A stretch of DNA of 64,000 nt from NCBI RefSeq assembly GCF_019599505.1, contig NZ_RKLT01000005.1, positions 62,001 through 126,000 on the forward strand. Direction: 5' to 3'. Below are positions 1 to 8,867 of this stretch, in pieces. The notes beneath the pieces are model-generated. The model did no database searches, was not told where the DNA came from, and worked only from the letters and a program-made list of their open reading frames with translations. Origin of the DNA: Haloarcula nitratireducens. GTDB taxonomy: Archaea; Halobacteriota; Halobacteria; Halobacteriales; Haloarculaceae. The first letter of the stretch is position 1; each line of letters begins with the position of its first letter. The position numbers and the translations under genes were made by a program.

Positions 1-65
1 CCGAAGAAGCACCCGTCTATCACGGCGACCAGCGGCACCGGTACCGAGCCGCACTCACGCTACGA

Positions 66-72
66 GAGGGAG
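66..72 (+). promoter_or_regulatory. Shine-Dalgarno site before the first permease
   Basis: The purine-rich run GAGGGAGG ends about a dozen bases before the ATG at 84 and is complementary to the haloarchaeal 16S tail. It supports that start. The same reading frame stays open to the left edge of the window, so a start further upstream cannot be excluded. Confidence 0.5.
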
Positions 73-83
73 GCAGAACGTCG

Positions 84-1034
84 ATGGCCACTGAGACGGA
101 GGCTGACCGCGAATTCACGACGACCGACGTCAGCCACCTCGAAACCGAGCAGTCGACGCGAGAGAAGACCCTGTTGTGGGTCGACGACCACCTGAAGTGG
201 TTGATGACGCTGCCGGCCGTCTTCATCCTGTTCGCGCTGACGTTCTACCCGCTGGTGCGCGCGCTGCAGATGTCGACGATGCAGTTCCTCCCGACGGGAA
301 CGACGTTCGTCGGTATCCAGAACTACGTCGACCTGCTGAGCAACGAGGCGTTCATCAACTCGCTGGTCGTCACCGCCCAGTTCGTCGGCATCGCCGTGGG
401 CGTCGAGTTCCTGTTGGGTTTCGGCATCGCCCTGCTGTTGAACAAGAAGATCAAGCTCCGCGGGCTCTGGCAGACGCTCATCCTCATCCCGATGATCCTC
501 TCGCCGACGGTCATCGGGCTCATCTGGCGACTGCTGTACGCGCCCAACGGCCTGCTCGACTACATCGTCGCCCCGCTGACCGGCGGGGCCAACGTCGGCT
601 GGGTCAGCGAGACGAGCGTGGCGCTGTACTCGGTCATCCTGACCGACATCTGGCAGTGGACGCCGCTGGTCGTCCTCGTGCTGTTCGCCGGCCTGCAGTC
701 GGTTCCGGACAACATCAGCGAGGCGGCCGTCATGGACGGGGCCTCGCGCTGGCAGCGGTTCCTCCACATCACGCTGCCGTACCTCAAATCGCTCATCGTG
801 CTGGTGCTGATCATCCGCCTCGTGGACGCGCTGCGGGTGTTCGCGAAGGTGTTCGTCCTGACCCGCGGCGGCCCCGGGAGCGCGACGAACGTGATCAGCA
901 TGCAGATGTACCGGACCGCGTTCCGGTTCAGTAACTTCGGCGAAGCCTCGGCGATGGCCGTCTCGCTGCTCGTGGTCGTGCTGATCCTCGCCATGAGCTT
1001 CGTCAAGATCGCAAACGTGGAGTTCGGCTCATGA
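84..1034 (+). CDS. Carbohydrate ABC transporter permease (MalF/UgpA type)
   Basis: The 316-residue protein is an integral membrane subunit of a CUT1-family sugar importer. After an acidic cytoplasmic N-terminus of about 45 residues it shows six hydrophobic segments, and between the later ones a cytoplasmic EAA loop (EAAVMDGASRWQRF, near residues 213-226) that docks on the ATPase. Its last codons overlap the next permease by four bases (ATGA), so the two are translationally coupled. The ATPase follows at 2031. The sugar-binding lipoprotein expected for such a system is not inside the window and probably lies to the left. Substrate is unknown; the surrounding genes suggest a plant-polysaccharide sugar or deoxysugar. 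Confidence 0.9.
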   Translation: MATETEADREFTTTDVSHLETEQSTREKTLLWVDDHLKWLMTLPAVFILFALTFYPLVRALQMSTMQFLPTGTTFVGIQNYVDLLSNEAFINSLVVTAQFVGIAVGVEFLLGFGIALLLNKKIKLRGLWQTLILIPMILSPTVIGLIWRLLYAPNGLLDYIVAPLTGGANVGWVSETSVALYSVILTDIWQWTPLVVLVLFAGLQSVPDNISEAAVMDGASRWQRFLHITLPYLKSLIVLVLIIRLVDALRVFAKVFVLTRGGPGSATNVISMQMYRTAFRFSNFGEASAMAVSLLVVVLILAMSFVKIANVEFGS

Positions 1035-1948
1035 CGACGAAACAAGACACTCAGACGAACGTACTGCCCTACGAACAGCCGTCGGGACTCGAGAAGTTCC
1101 GGGAGACGCTCGACGAATACGGCGTCTCGAAAGCCGTCACCTACGGGCTCTTGGGGGTGTTCCTCGTCTGGACGCTGTTCCCGATATACTGGCTCGTGAC
1201 GGCGACGCTGAAGACCCGGCAGACGCTGCTGTCGTTCCCGCCGATGTGGATCCCGTGGAACCTCCACTTCGAGAACTACGCGCAGCTGTTCGCCCAGCGG
1301 CCGGACTTCGTCCAGTTCATCATCAACAGCACCATCATCACTATCACGACGACTATCATCGCGACGACCATCGGCGCGATGGCGGCCTACGCGTTCGTCA
1401 CGTTCGACTACCCCTACGACCTCGACTTCCACCTGCCGTTCTACATCCTGTCGACGCGGTTCATGCCGCCGATCGTCACCGTCATCCCGCTGTTCGTCAT
1501 CTTCCGCGGGTTCGGACTGGTGAACACGCTCCCGGGACTCATCCTCGTCTACACGATGTTCAACATCCCATTCGCCGTCTGGATGATGAAGGGGTTCTTC
1601 GAGGAGGTGCCCGACAGCCTCATCGAGTCGGCGATGATCGACGGGCACACGCACCTGGGCGCGTTCTTCAAGATCGTCGTCCCGCTGGTGAAGCCGGGAC
1701 TGATCGCCTCGGCGATCTTCACGATCATCATCACGTGGAACGAGCTGCTGTTCGCCGTCATCCTCGCGCTGAACAGCAACGCCATGACCGTCCCGGTCGG
1801 GCTGGCGTCGTTCGTGACGAAGTTCTCGGTCCAGTGGATCAACATGAGCGTCGGAGCCACTATCGCCCTCGTGCCGGTGTTGCTGTTCGCGTTCGTCGCG
1901 CGCCAGCAGCTCGTCCGCGGGTTCAGCATGGGGGCGGTCGGCAAATGA
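1031..1948 (+). CDS. Carbohydrate ABC transporter permease (MalG/UgpE type)
   Basis: This 305-residue protein is the second membrane subunit of the sugar importer. It has an N-terminal hydrophobic segment (around TYGLLGVFLVWTLFPIYW) followed by five more, and the MalG-type EAA loop ESAMIDGHTHLGAFF in the cytoplasmic loop. It starts inside the stop of the preceding permease, which fixes the ATG at 1031. Eighty-two bases separate it from the ATPase gene. The pairing of one MalF-like and one MalG-like subunit is standard for CUT1 importers. Confidence 0.9.
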   Translation: MTTKQDTQTNVLPYEQPSGLEKFRETLDEYGVSKAVTYGLLGVFLVWTLFPIYWLVTATLKTRQTLLSFPPMWIPWNLHFENYAQLFAQRPDFVQFIINSTIITITTTIIATTIGAMAAYAFVTFDYPYDLDFHLPFYILSTRFMPPIVTVIPLFVIFRGFGLVNTLPGLILVYTMFNIPFAVWMMKGFFEEVPDSLIESAMIDGHTHLGAFFKIVVPLVKPGLIASAIFTIIITWNELLFAVILALNSNAMTVPVGLASFVTKFSVQWINMSVGATIALVPVLLFAFVARQQLVRGFSMGAVGK

Positions 1949-2030
1949 CGCAGTTCCCGTTCCAGAGAGGAAGCGCTTCCCCGGTCGGCCGACCGGCGGC
2001 GAGAGACGCGGCTACGGAGGCACGTTAACT

Positions 2031-3182
2031 ATGGTTACAGTCGAATACGACTCAGTCAGGAAACAGTACGGCGATACGATCGCGATCGAGGACGTGAACC
2101 TACACGTCGACGACGGCGAGTTCACGATCCTGCTCGGACCGAGCGGGTGTGGCAAGACCACGACGCTCCGGTGTCTGGCCGGACTGACCCAGCCCACGTC
2201 CGGGACGATCACGCTGGACGATCACGACGTGACGGACGTCCACCCGAAGAATCGGAACATCGCGATGGTGTTCCAGAACTTCGCGCTGTACCCGCACATG
2301 ACCGTCCGCGAGAACATCGGCTACCCGCTGAAGGTCGCGGACGTGGACACGGAGGACAAGGAACGGCGCGTCGAGGAGGTCGCGGAGATGCTCGAAATCC
2401 CGGAGCTGCTGGACCGCGACATCGCGAACCTCAGCGGCGGCCAACAGCAGCGCGTCGCGCTGGGGCGGGCCATCATCCGACGGCCGGCCGTCTTCCTGAT
2501 GGACGAGCCGCTCGCCAACCTGGACGCGAAGCTCAAGGTGAGCATGCGCAGTCGAATCAAAGTCCTCCAGCGGGAGATGGACATCACGACGCTGTACGTC
2601 ACGCACGACCAGGAGGAGGCGATGTCCCTTGGCGACAAGCTCGTCGTGATGGACGACGGCAACATCCAGCAGATCGGCTCGCCGGACGAGGTGTACCACG
2701 AGCCGGCCAACATCTTCGTGGCCGGCTTCATCGGCAGCCCGTCGATGAACTTCGTCGAAGTCGAGACCGACGGGGACCGCATCCGCGCGAAGCGCGCGCC
2801 CGACGCGTTCGACGTCGAACTCCAGCCGTCGGTCGCGGAGCGATACCGCGACTACGACGAGTTCACGCTCGGCGTCCGCCCGCAGTACTTCAACGTCCAC
2901 ACGGAACCGACCGACAACGCGATCGAAGCGGAAGTCGAAGTGACCGAGCCGCAGGGCGACGAGCAGATAATCGACGTCCACGTCGGCGACGACATCGAAC
3001 TGACCATCGTCGCGCCGAGCACGGTGGAAGCCTCGCGCGGGGAGACCGTCTGGCTCGGTATCGACGAGCAACTCGCCCACGGGTTCGATCCGAAGTCCGG
3101 GGACCGCATCGCCGAGACCGACTCCATCGAACGCACGAAGCGCGCCACCTCCTCCGCCGAGACGGAACCGCAGTCGCAGTAA
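2031..3182 (+). CDS. Carbohydrate ABC transporter ATPase (MalK/UgpC/MsmX type)
   Basis: The 383-residue protein powers the importer. It shows Walker A GPSGCGKT (residues 36-43), the Q-loop at FQNFALYPH (82-90), the signature LSGGQ (135-139), Walker B FLMDEP (156-161) and the switch histidine in VTHDQ (about 193). The C-terminal 140 residues form the TOBE/OB regulatory region typical of MalK-like proteins, ending in an acidic, Ser/Thr-rich tail. It is the third gene of the transporter operon. About 90 bases separate it from the sugar-isomerase gene, which has its own promoter. Confidence 0.92.
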   Translation: MVTVEYDSVRKQYGDTIAIEDVNLHVDDGEFTILLGPSGCGKTTTLRCLAGLTQPTSGTITLDDHDVTDVHPKNRNIAMVFQNFALYPHMTVRENIGYPLKVADVDTEDKERRVEEVAEMLEIPELLDRDIANLSGGQQQRVALGRAIIRRPAVFLMDEPLANLDAKLKVSMRSRIKVLQREMDITTLYVTHDQEEAMSLGDKLVVMDDGNIQQIGSPDEVYHEPANIFVAGFIGSPSMNFVEVETDGDRIRAKRAPDAFDVELQPSVAERYRDYDEFTLGVRPQYFNVHTEPTDNAIEAEVEVTEPQGDEQIIDVHVGDDIELTIVAPSTVEASRGETVWLGIDEQLAHGFDPKSGDRIAETDSIERTKRATSSAETEPQSQ

Positions 3183-3237
3183 CTCGACCTCACGTTCCCG
3201 CTCCGCTTCCTTCTGAAAATAGTACTGTCGACGTTCA

Positions 3238-3248
3238 GAAAGATTAAT
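3238..3248 (+). promoter_or_regulatory. BRE/TATA promoter of the sugar-isomerase gene
   Basis: GAAAG followed by ATTAAT (3243-3248) matches a haloarchaeal BRE/TATA pair. It lies 27 bases upstream of the ATG at 3275, the spacing of a leaderless transcript. This suggests the catabolic genes are transcribed separately from the ABC transporter. Confidence 0.5.
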
Positions 3249-3274
3249 GCCGACGAATCTCGTTATTAGTAGTC

Positions 3275-4075
3275 ATGGGACTCGGTTACACGACTATCAT
3301 GTACGATCCCAGGGAAGTGGTCGAGACCGGTATCGGCGACGTCGCCGCCTGCCGATACGACGGTCTCGAAATCGGGCTCGGGAAGCTCCGGAAGTCCGGG
3401 CCCGAGACTGTGGACGACCTCCTCGACGAGTACGACCTCGACCTCTACTGCGTGATGGCCGGCTGGTTGCTGACGGAGGACGACGCGGAGGACGCTATCG
3501 ACGGGGCGGCGCTCGCCGCCGACCTCGGCGCGGATTTCCTCGGCATCCTGCCGCCGCCTCGCGGACAGGTCTCCGACGACGACTTCGAGACGTGGCTCCA
3601 CGACATCGCCGCGGCCGCCGAGGACGCGGGCGTCACCGTCGTCCTCCACCACCACGGCGGCGCGCACATCGAACAGCCGGACGAGATACGCGAGTGGCTG
3701 GACCGGACGCCCGACAGCGTCGAACTCCTGTTCGATACGGCTCACTACCACCCCTACGGCGACGTCGTCGAGGGTATCGAACGGTACGCCGACGACATCG
3801 CGTACGTCCACCTCAAGGACATCGCCTCGCCGGCCGGCTTCGAGACGCACGTCGAGAACCTCACGGCGGGAAAGGTCGACTTCGACAGCATCATCAACTT
3901 CATCTGGGCGTTCAGGGACTTAGGCGAGGGCGAACTCGACTTCGAAGCCATCGACGAGGCGCTCGCGGACGTGGGCTACGACGGCCACCAGACAATCGAG
4001 ATCGAGAACCGGCGAGAGCGCCCGCTCGTCCACGCGAAACAGAACGTCGACCACCATCGAAGCGTGACGGAGTGA
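3275..4075 (+). CDS. Sugar phosphate isomerase/epimerase-like TIM barrel (copy 1)
   Basis: The 266-residue protein belongs to the AP endonuclease 2 / xylose-isomerase-like TIM-barrel family, which includes IolE, hydroxypyruvate isomerase and sugar epimerases. Family metal and active-site positions are visible: the His cluster in VVLHHHGGAH, the Asp-His pair in LFDTAHYH, the strand YVHLKD and the terminal IEIEN glutamate. It begins MGLGYTT(I)MYD, shared with the paralogue at 8003-8827. It lies between the sugar importer and a sugar-acid dehydratase, so an isomerase or epimerase step on an imported sugar or keto-inositol is likely. The exact reaction cannot be read from the sequence. Confidence 0.8.
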   Translation: MGLGYTTIMYDPREVVETGIGDVAACRYDGLEIGLGKLRKSGPETVDDLLDEYDLDLYCVMAGWLLTEDDAEDAIDGAALAADLGADFLGILPPPRGQVSDDDFETWLHDIAAAAEDAGVTVVLHHHGGAHIEQPDEIREWLDRTPDSVELLFDTAHYHPYGDVVEGIERYADDIAYVHLKDIASPAGFETHVENLTAGKVDFDSIINFIWAFRDLGEGELDFEAIDEALADVGYDGHQTIEIENRRERPLVHAKQNVDHHRSVTE

Positions 4076-4150
4076 CTCCCGACCGGGCGGCGGTCCCCGG
4101 AATCGCGACCGTCGATTCCACTGCAAGCGAAGGCGTAGAACACCCGATTC

Positions 4151-4164
4151 ATCGGAACTTATAA
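4151..4164 (+). promoter_or_regulatory. Promoter of the sugar-acid dehydratase with a long leader
   Basis: CGGAAC followed by TTATAA (4159-4164) is a good BRE/TATA pair. Transcription would start near 4185-4190, about 150 bases before the ATG at 4339. A leader of that length is unusual here, where most promoters sit 25-30 bases before the start codon. Confidence 0.45.
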
Positions 4165-4338
4165 CTGGCCGAGCGTGGATATGACGGACGATGCGATTCG
4201 GCACGGACTGGGGTCGTCACGGCGATACGCGCTATCGCTACCCCTCTCTTGCCGAGTTGCCGAGAAACGCGGTACACCGGTGCGTTCCACTTCCGACGTG
4301 GGACCGAGTCCGGTACCACTGAATACGAGACACCAATC

Positions 4339-5574
4339 ATGTACGAGGACTTCGCTTCCAAACTCGCAGCGACGATGTGGGCCGACTTCGACGAGACGCC
4401 CCGCCGGGCGGACGGCCCCGCGGCAGAGATAACCGACCTGAATACGATAGTCGTCGACGGGAACTTCCCGTGGACTATCGTCACCGTCGAGACCGACGAG
4501 GGCGTCACCGGCATCGGCGAGGCGTACCCGTCGCCGGGCGTCCACGAGATCATCACCGACTACCTCCGCCCCGTACTGGTCGGCGAGAATCCGACCGACG
4601 TCGAACGGCTGTACAACCTCATGCGCGGGAGCCTCTCCGGCCGCGGCTCGCAGGAGGGCGTCGGCACCATCGCCATCAGCGGCGTCGAACTGGCGCTCTG
4701 GGACGCCGCCGGGAAACTGCTGGACCAACCGGTGTATCAACTGCTGGGCGGGAAGACCCGCGAGGAAGTGGTCGTCTACGCGGACTGTCACGCCGGCGAG
4801 GCGATGGTCGAATCCGCCGAGGAAGGGCAGGAGGATTCGACGTACGAACCCGAAGCGTACGCGAAGGCAGCCAGAGCGGCCGTCGAGGACGGCTTCGACA
4901 TCGTGAAGTTCGACCTCGACGTGCCCTCGGGCCGCGAGGTCGATACGCTCTCGCGGCACTTCGACCCGCCCGAGATCGACCACAAGAAGCGCGTCGTCGA
5001 GGCCGTCACCGAGGAGATAGGCCACGACGCCGAGGTGGCCGTCGACCTCCACTGGAACTTCAGCCCCGAGACCGCAGAGCGCCTCTGCCGCGCGCTCGAA
5101 CCGTACGACCTCGCGTGGATCGAGGACCCCCTGCCGCCGGAGAACACCGACGCGATGCGGGAGCTGAAGCGCCGCGTCGACGCGACCCTCCTGACCGGCG
5201 AGAACCGCTACGGCCGCCACGGCTTCCGCGACCTCATCGAGGATCAGGCGGTGGACTTCCTCGCTCCGGACGTGCCCAAGACGGGCGGCATCGCCGAGAC
5301 CAAGAAAGTCGCCGAGATGGCCGAAGCGTACTATCAGGCGCTCGTTCCCCACAACATCGGCAGTCCCGTCGCCACCGCCGCGACGGTCCACGTCGGCGCG
5401 ACGGTGCCGAACTTCGTCGCCCTGGAGTACCACGCCCGCGAGGTGCCATGGTGGGAGGACCTGCTGGCCCGCGAGGAGGACTTCATCCAGAACGGTCGTA
5501 TTCAGGTTCCTGACGCACCGGGGCTGGGTATCGAACTCGACTGGGACGTCGTCGAAGAACACCGCAAAGAATAG
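4339..5574 (+). CDS. Enolase-superfamily sugar-acid dehydratase (mandelate racemase group)
   Basis: The 411-residue protein has the capping N-terminal domain and C-terminal barrel of the mandelate racemase/muconate lactonizing family. Visible barrel motifs are VKFD on strand 2, the metal aspartate in VDLHWN, the metal glutamate in WIEDPLPPEN, the LTGEN(RYG) metal ligand and the PHNIGSP loop bearing the candidate general base. This set resembles haloarchaeal xylonate, gluconate and rhamnonate dehydratases, which convert an aldonate to a 2-keto-3-deoxy acid. The ATG at 4339 begins the recognisable domain; the frame runs further upstream, but only with an unlikely TTG. The substrate is inferred from context to be an aldonate, possibly L-rhamnonate or L-fuconate. 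Confidence 0.82.
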   Translation: MYEDFASKLAATMWADFDETPRRADGPAAEITDLNTIVVDGNFPWTIVTVETDEGVTGIGEAYPSPGVHEIITDYLRPVLVGENPTDVERLYNLMRGSLSGRGSQEGVGTIAISGVELALWDAAGKLLDQPVYQLLGGKTREEVVVYADCHAGEAMVESAEEGQEDSTYEPEAYAKAARAAVEDGFDIVKFDLDVPSGREVDTLSRHFDPPEIDHKKRVVEAVTEEIGHDAEVAVDLHWNFSPETAERLCRALEPYDLAWIEDPLPPENTDAMRELKRRVDATLLTGENRYGRHGFRDLIEDQAVDFLAPDVPKTGGIAETKKVAEMAEAYYQALVPHNIGSPVATAATVHVGATVPNFVALEYHAREVPWWEDLLAREEDFIQNGRIQVPDAPGLGIELDWDVVEEHRKE

Positions 5575-5648
5575 CGTCGCGCTCGCTTTTTCCGTACAGA
5601 ACGGCCGTGAACGGCGAGCCGACGTTTCAGAGGGCGGGCCGGGGAAAT

Positions 5649-6731
5649 TCAGTCCGCTGAGCGAGGGTTCTCGCCGCGGTACGTCCGAAACAGGTCGACG
5701 ATGACCTGCAGGTCCTCGCGCGCCTCGGCGAACGTCGTCCGAACGTCGCTCTCTCCCTCGACGCAGTCGACGAAGTACGAGAGTTCGCGCTTGAACGGTT
5801 CCTCGTAGGACGGCGTCTCCACCGAGTCGGTCAGGCCTTCGATGCCCCGCTTGACCTGCAGTTCGGTCGGCGTGTTCTTGATGAACGGGTTCGAGAAGTC
5901 GACTTTCACCATCCCGTCTGGCGAGTCGACGCGGACGAACTCCTCGAACCACTTGCGGTCGGAGTCGCCCGTTTCGAGGATGCACTCGACGCCGTCCTCG
6001 TAGGTGAGGTGGGCCGTCGCGTATCGTCCCTCGGCGAAGATATTGACGTGGTCGATACTCTCGACCGCTCCGAACAGCCCCCGGAGGGCGTTCACGTCGT
6101 GACAGACGTGTTCTAACTGGAAGTCGTAGGCGTCGAGGAGCAGCTCGTCGTCCGTCCCGATGGCCGCTTCCATGTCGTTTCGCCGTTTAGTGACGCTCTC
6201 TTCGATGAGATCCTCCGGCGGCATGCCCTCGACGAGGTCGTACACCTCCTTGACGATACGGAAGTGGTCGGGGTCCACGTCGTAGGCGGTGACGAGGTCG
6301 ATCTCCTCGAGGTCGTCGACGACTTCCTGTGCGCGCTCGTAGGACGGATCGTACCGCTTCATGTACGCGACCATCGCCGTCGCGTCGCTGGCTTCGGCGG
6401 CTTCGACCATCCGGTCGGCGTCTTCGAGGCTCGTCGCGATCGGTTTCTCGACGAGCGTGTTGACGCCGGCGTCCAGTGCGTCGACGGCGACGTCGGCGTG
6501 CGTGTGCGACGGCGTGAGGACGACCACGGCGTCGAGGTCGTCGCCCACCTCGGCGAGGAGGTCCTCGTGTCCCGCGTAGACGTGCGGAACGTTGTATCGG
6601 TCCGCGAGTGTCTCCGCACGTCCCTCCGCGGGGTCAGCGAAGGCATGTAGCTCCGCCTCGGGGAGTTCCGCGAGGTAGGGAATGTGCATGACTTGTGCGA
6701 CGAGGCCACAGCCGATGATTCCGAATCGCAT
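5649..6731 (-). CDS. Gfo/Idh/MocA-family NAD(P)-dependent sugar dehydrogenase
   Basis: The 360-residue protein starts with a Rossmann dinucleotide site (GIIGCGLVAQ, residues 4-13). The family EKPIA strand follows near residue 95, carrying the catalytic lysine. The C-terminal alpha/beta substrate domain contains the HDVNALRGLFG helix. These enzymes oxidise or reduce sugars, inositols or sugar acids. The start at 6731 is chosen because it begins the Rossmann strand and sits 25-30 bases from a TATA box. It is convergent with the dehydratase and divergent from the EamA exporter. Substrate unknown. Confidence 0.87.
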   Translation of the reverse strand: MRFGIIGCGLVAQVMHIPYLAELPEAELHAFADPAEGRAETLADRYNVPHVYAGHEDLLAEVGDDLDAVVVLTPSHTHADVAVDALDAGVNTLVEKPIATSLEDADRMVEAAEASDATAMVAYMKRYDPSYERAQEVVDDLEEIDLVTAYDVDPDHFRIVKEVYDLVEGMPPEDLIEESVTKRRNDMEAAIGTDDELLLDAYDFQLEHVCHDVNALRGLFGAVESIDHVNIFAEGRYATAHLTYEDGVECILETGDSDRKWFEEFVRVDSPDGMVKVDFSNPFIKNTPTELQVKRGIEGLTDSVETPSYEEPFKRELSYFVDCVEGESDVRTTFAEAREDLQVIVDLFRTYRGENPRSAD

Positions 6732-6755
6732 CACCCGAACTTTCTTGCAGTGCCT

Positions 6756-6767
6756 GTTATAGCTTCT
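6756..6767 (-). promoter_or_regulatory. BRE/TATA promoter of the Gfo/Idh/MocA gene
   Basis: On the minus strand AGAAGC precedes TATAAC (plus-strand 6756-6761). The box ends 25 bases before the ATG at 6731, consistent with a leaderless message. Confidence 0.5.
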
Positions 6768-6982
6768 GGTGGTCCGCAACTGGACGAACGCCCGGCCGTC
6801 GAGGCCGTCGTAAACACTTATGCCCGAGGGGACGACTGTTCTAGCCGTCACGAGGGCCGTTACCGACAGATGTCGCCATCCACGAACGCGGTACGTTTCG
6901 ACAGCCGTATAGTTCCCGACAGCGCGCCACCAGTAGACCGCCGCCGTCTGCGAACCGCGGTCCCGACGAGGGAACGGTTCGC

Positions 6983-7912
6983 GTGATACTCGAACTCAGC
7001 ACCGGGCTCGCGCTCCTCGCCTCGGTGTTCTCGGGGCTGCAGGCCGTCTCGGTGGAGTACGGGATGGAGAACGGCGAGTACGCCGACGACCGGTCACCCG
7101 CGCTCGCGGCCGCCGTCGTCAGCATCGTCGTCAGCGTCGTCGTGTTCTGGGCGCTCCTGCTCGTCCGAGGCGTCTCCTTCGACGCGCTGACGCTCGGCGC
7201 GGTCGCGCCGTTCGTGGTCGCCGGGCTCGCCAATCCGGCGGCGTTTCGGCTCCTCTACTTTCAGAGCATCGACCGTATCGGCGCTCGCATCTCCGCGGCC
7301 ATCGTCAGCGCCAACCCCGCTATCGCGGCCATACTCGCCGTTCCCCTGTTCGAAGAATCGTTCACGGCCGTCACCGCCGGCGGACTCCTCTGTATCGTCG
7401 CCGGCGGCGTCGTGCTACAGACCTCGGAGACGGGCGAGGGCACACACGACGACTTGCTCGTCGAGGAACTGGCCGAGGTCGACCTGCGGGACCTCCTCGT
7501 TCCGCTCGTCGCGATGACGATGCTCGGCTGTTCGTTCGTCCTCGTGAAGATGGGGTTGAACAGTATCGACGACTCGCTGGTCGGGACCGCCATCGGACAG
7601 ACGGCGGCGCTCCTCGCGTTCCTCGCGCTCTTCGGTGCGTCGGGAACCTCACGGCGGCAGGTCGGTATCCGCGACCGGACGGCGCTGGTCGCGTTCACGC
7701 TGGCCGGCGTCTTCGTCGCCGGGAACTGGCTGGCGTGGTTCTCGGCGCTCCGGATCGGTACCGTCGTGACCGTCGTGCCGCTCTCGAACGTCTATCCGCT
7801 CGTCGTCGTCGCCATCTCCTACCTCGCTATCCGACGGGTGCCGAGGTCGCCGCGGATACTCGGCGGGATAACCGCCATCGTCGTCGGCGCAACGCTCATG
7901 CAGTTGGCCTGA
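6983..7912 (+). CDS. EamA/DMT-superfamily transporter
   Basis: The 309-residue protein consists of about ten hydrophobic segments arranged as two EamA repeats of five, broken by an acidic cytoplasmic stretch (ETGEGTHDDLLVEELAEVD) in the middle. DMT transporters move small metabolites, often out of the cell. The GTG at 6983 is the only start giving the first helix. It lies among sugar-catabolism genes, so efflux or uptake of a sugar or sugar-acid intermediate is possible but not shown. Confidence 0.82.
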   Translation: MILELSTGLALLASVFSGLQAVSVEYGMENGEYADDRSPALAAAVVSIVVSVVVFWALLLVRGVSFDALTLGAVAPFVVAGLANPAAFRLLYFQSIDRIGARISAAIVSANPAIAAILAVPLFEESFTAVTAGGLLCIVAGGVVLQTSETGEGTHDDLLVEELAEVDLRDLLVPLVAMTMLGCSFVLVKMGLNSIDDSLVGTAIGQTAALLAFLALFGASGTSRRQVGIRDRTALVAFTLAGVFVAGNWLAWFSALRIGTVVTVVPLSNVYPLVVVAISYLAIRRVPRSPRILGGITAIVVGATLMQLA

Positions 7913-8002
7913 AGACCAGTGGACTAACGTCGGCCCGGTTCGGTGGACACGTCTCTCTGACGTGGTGTTTGGCAGAAACGAACGCGACGTTCGAGAGCGA
8001 CT

Positions 8003-8827
8003 CTACTGGTCTTCCTTGGGCCGAATATCTCGCCAGTAGTCGTAGTTCTCCTTGGCGTGGACCAGCGGTTTCTCCGTCCGGTTCTCGATTTCGATGGTGA
8101 TGTCGCCATCGTAACCGACATCCTCCAGCGTCTCGCTGACCGCCTCGAAGTCGATGGTGCCGCGTCCGAGGTCGGTAAAGGAACGGAAGTAGTTGATGAC
8201 GTGGTCGAGGTGGAAGTCGCCCGCCGAGAGGCTGTCGCGCATCTCGCCGAATCCGGTCGGCGGGGCCACGTCCTTCAGGTGGACGTAGCCGATGTCGTCG
8301 GCGAACCGTTCGATGCCGTCGGTGACGTCGCCCTCGGGGAAGTTCTCGCCGTAGGGGTAGTAGTGAGCCGTGTCCCACAGGAGTTCGAGTCCGTCCACGG
8401 CGTCGAGGAGTCGGCGCACCTCGTCGTTTTGTTCGACGTGCGTCGCCCCGTGGTGGTGGACGAGCGGCGTCACGCCCGCGTCCGTCGCCGCGTCGCTAAG
8501 CCGTGTGAACCACTCTTCGACGGTCGCGTCGTCCTGTCGGTTACGCTGTGGCGGGAGGAGTCCGATGTGGTTCACACCGAGGTCCGAGAGCATATCGAGG
8601 TCGGCCGCAACCCTGTCTACCGCGGCTTCCGTCTCCAACCACTCGCTCATCACGCAGTAGAGGTCGAGGTCGTACTCCTCGACCAGCGCGTCTACTCTAT
8701 CGGGACCCGCCTCTCGAACCTTTTCCAGGCCGATTTCGACGCCGTCGTACTGGCAGGCGGCGACGTCGCCGATACCCGCTGCTATCTCCGTACTGTCGTA
8801 CATCATGGTCGTGTACCCGAGACCCAT
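8003..8827 (-). CDS. Sugar phosphate isomerase/epimerase-like TIM barrel (copy 2)
   Basis: The 274-residue protein is a paralogue of the product of 3275-4075. Both begin MGLGYTT and share the pattern LDLYCVM, then LVHHHGATHVEQ, then LLWDTAHYYPYG, then YVHLKD, then IEIENRTEKPLVHAKEN. This copy has a short insertion near residue 180 (ENFPEGDVTDG). The family uses a divalent metal held by Glu, Asp and His in a TIM barrel. It faces the EamA gene convergently and has its own TATA box, so it is independently transcribed. Confidence 0.8.
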   Translation of the reverse strand: MGLGYTTMMYDSTEIAAGIGDVAACQYDGVEIGLEKVREAGPDRVDALVEEYDLDLYCVMSEWLETEAAVDRVAADLDMLSDLGVNHIGLLPPQRNRQDDATVEEWFTRLSDAATDAGVTPLVHHHGATHVEQNDEVRRLLDAVDGLELLWDTAHYYPYGENFPEGDVTDGIERFADDIGYVHLKDVAPPTGFGEMRDSLSAGDFHLDHVINYFRSFTDLGRGTIDFEAVSETLEDVGYDGDITIEIENRTEKPLVHAKENYDYWRDIRPKEDQ

Positions 8828-8850
8828 ACCAGGTCACGCGCGGGCAACGG

Positions 8851-8862
8851 TCAAATAGTTTC
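8851..8862 (-). promoter_or_regulatory. BRE/TATA promoter of sugar-isomerase copy 2
   Basis: On the minus strand CGAAAC is followed directly by TATTTGA (plus-strand 8851-8857), 24-30 bases before the ATG at 8827. This is one of the best BRE/TATA matches in the window. Confidence 0.6.
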
Positions 8863-8867
8863 GGCCG

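Noticed and set aside
560..1654. Long antisense frame over the ABC permeases, and similar long frames across most genes
   Set aside because: It is Arg/Asp/Val-rich with no family signature and lies entirely inside well-supported genes. Such frames are expected in GC-rich haloarchaeal DNA.
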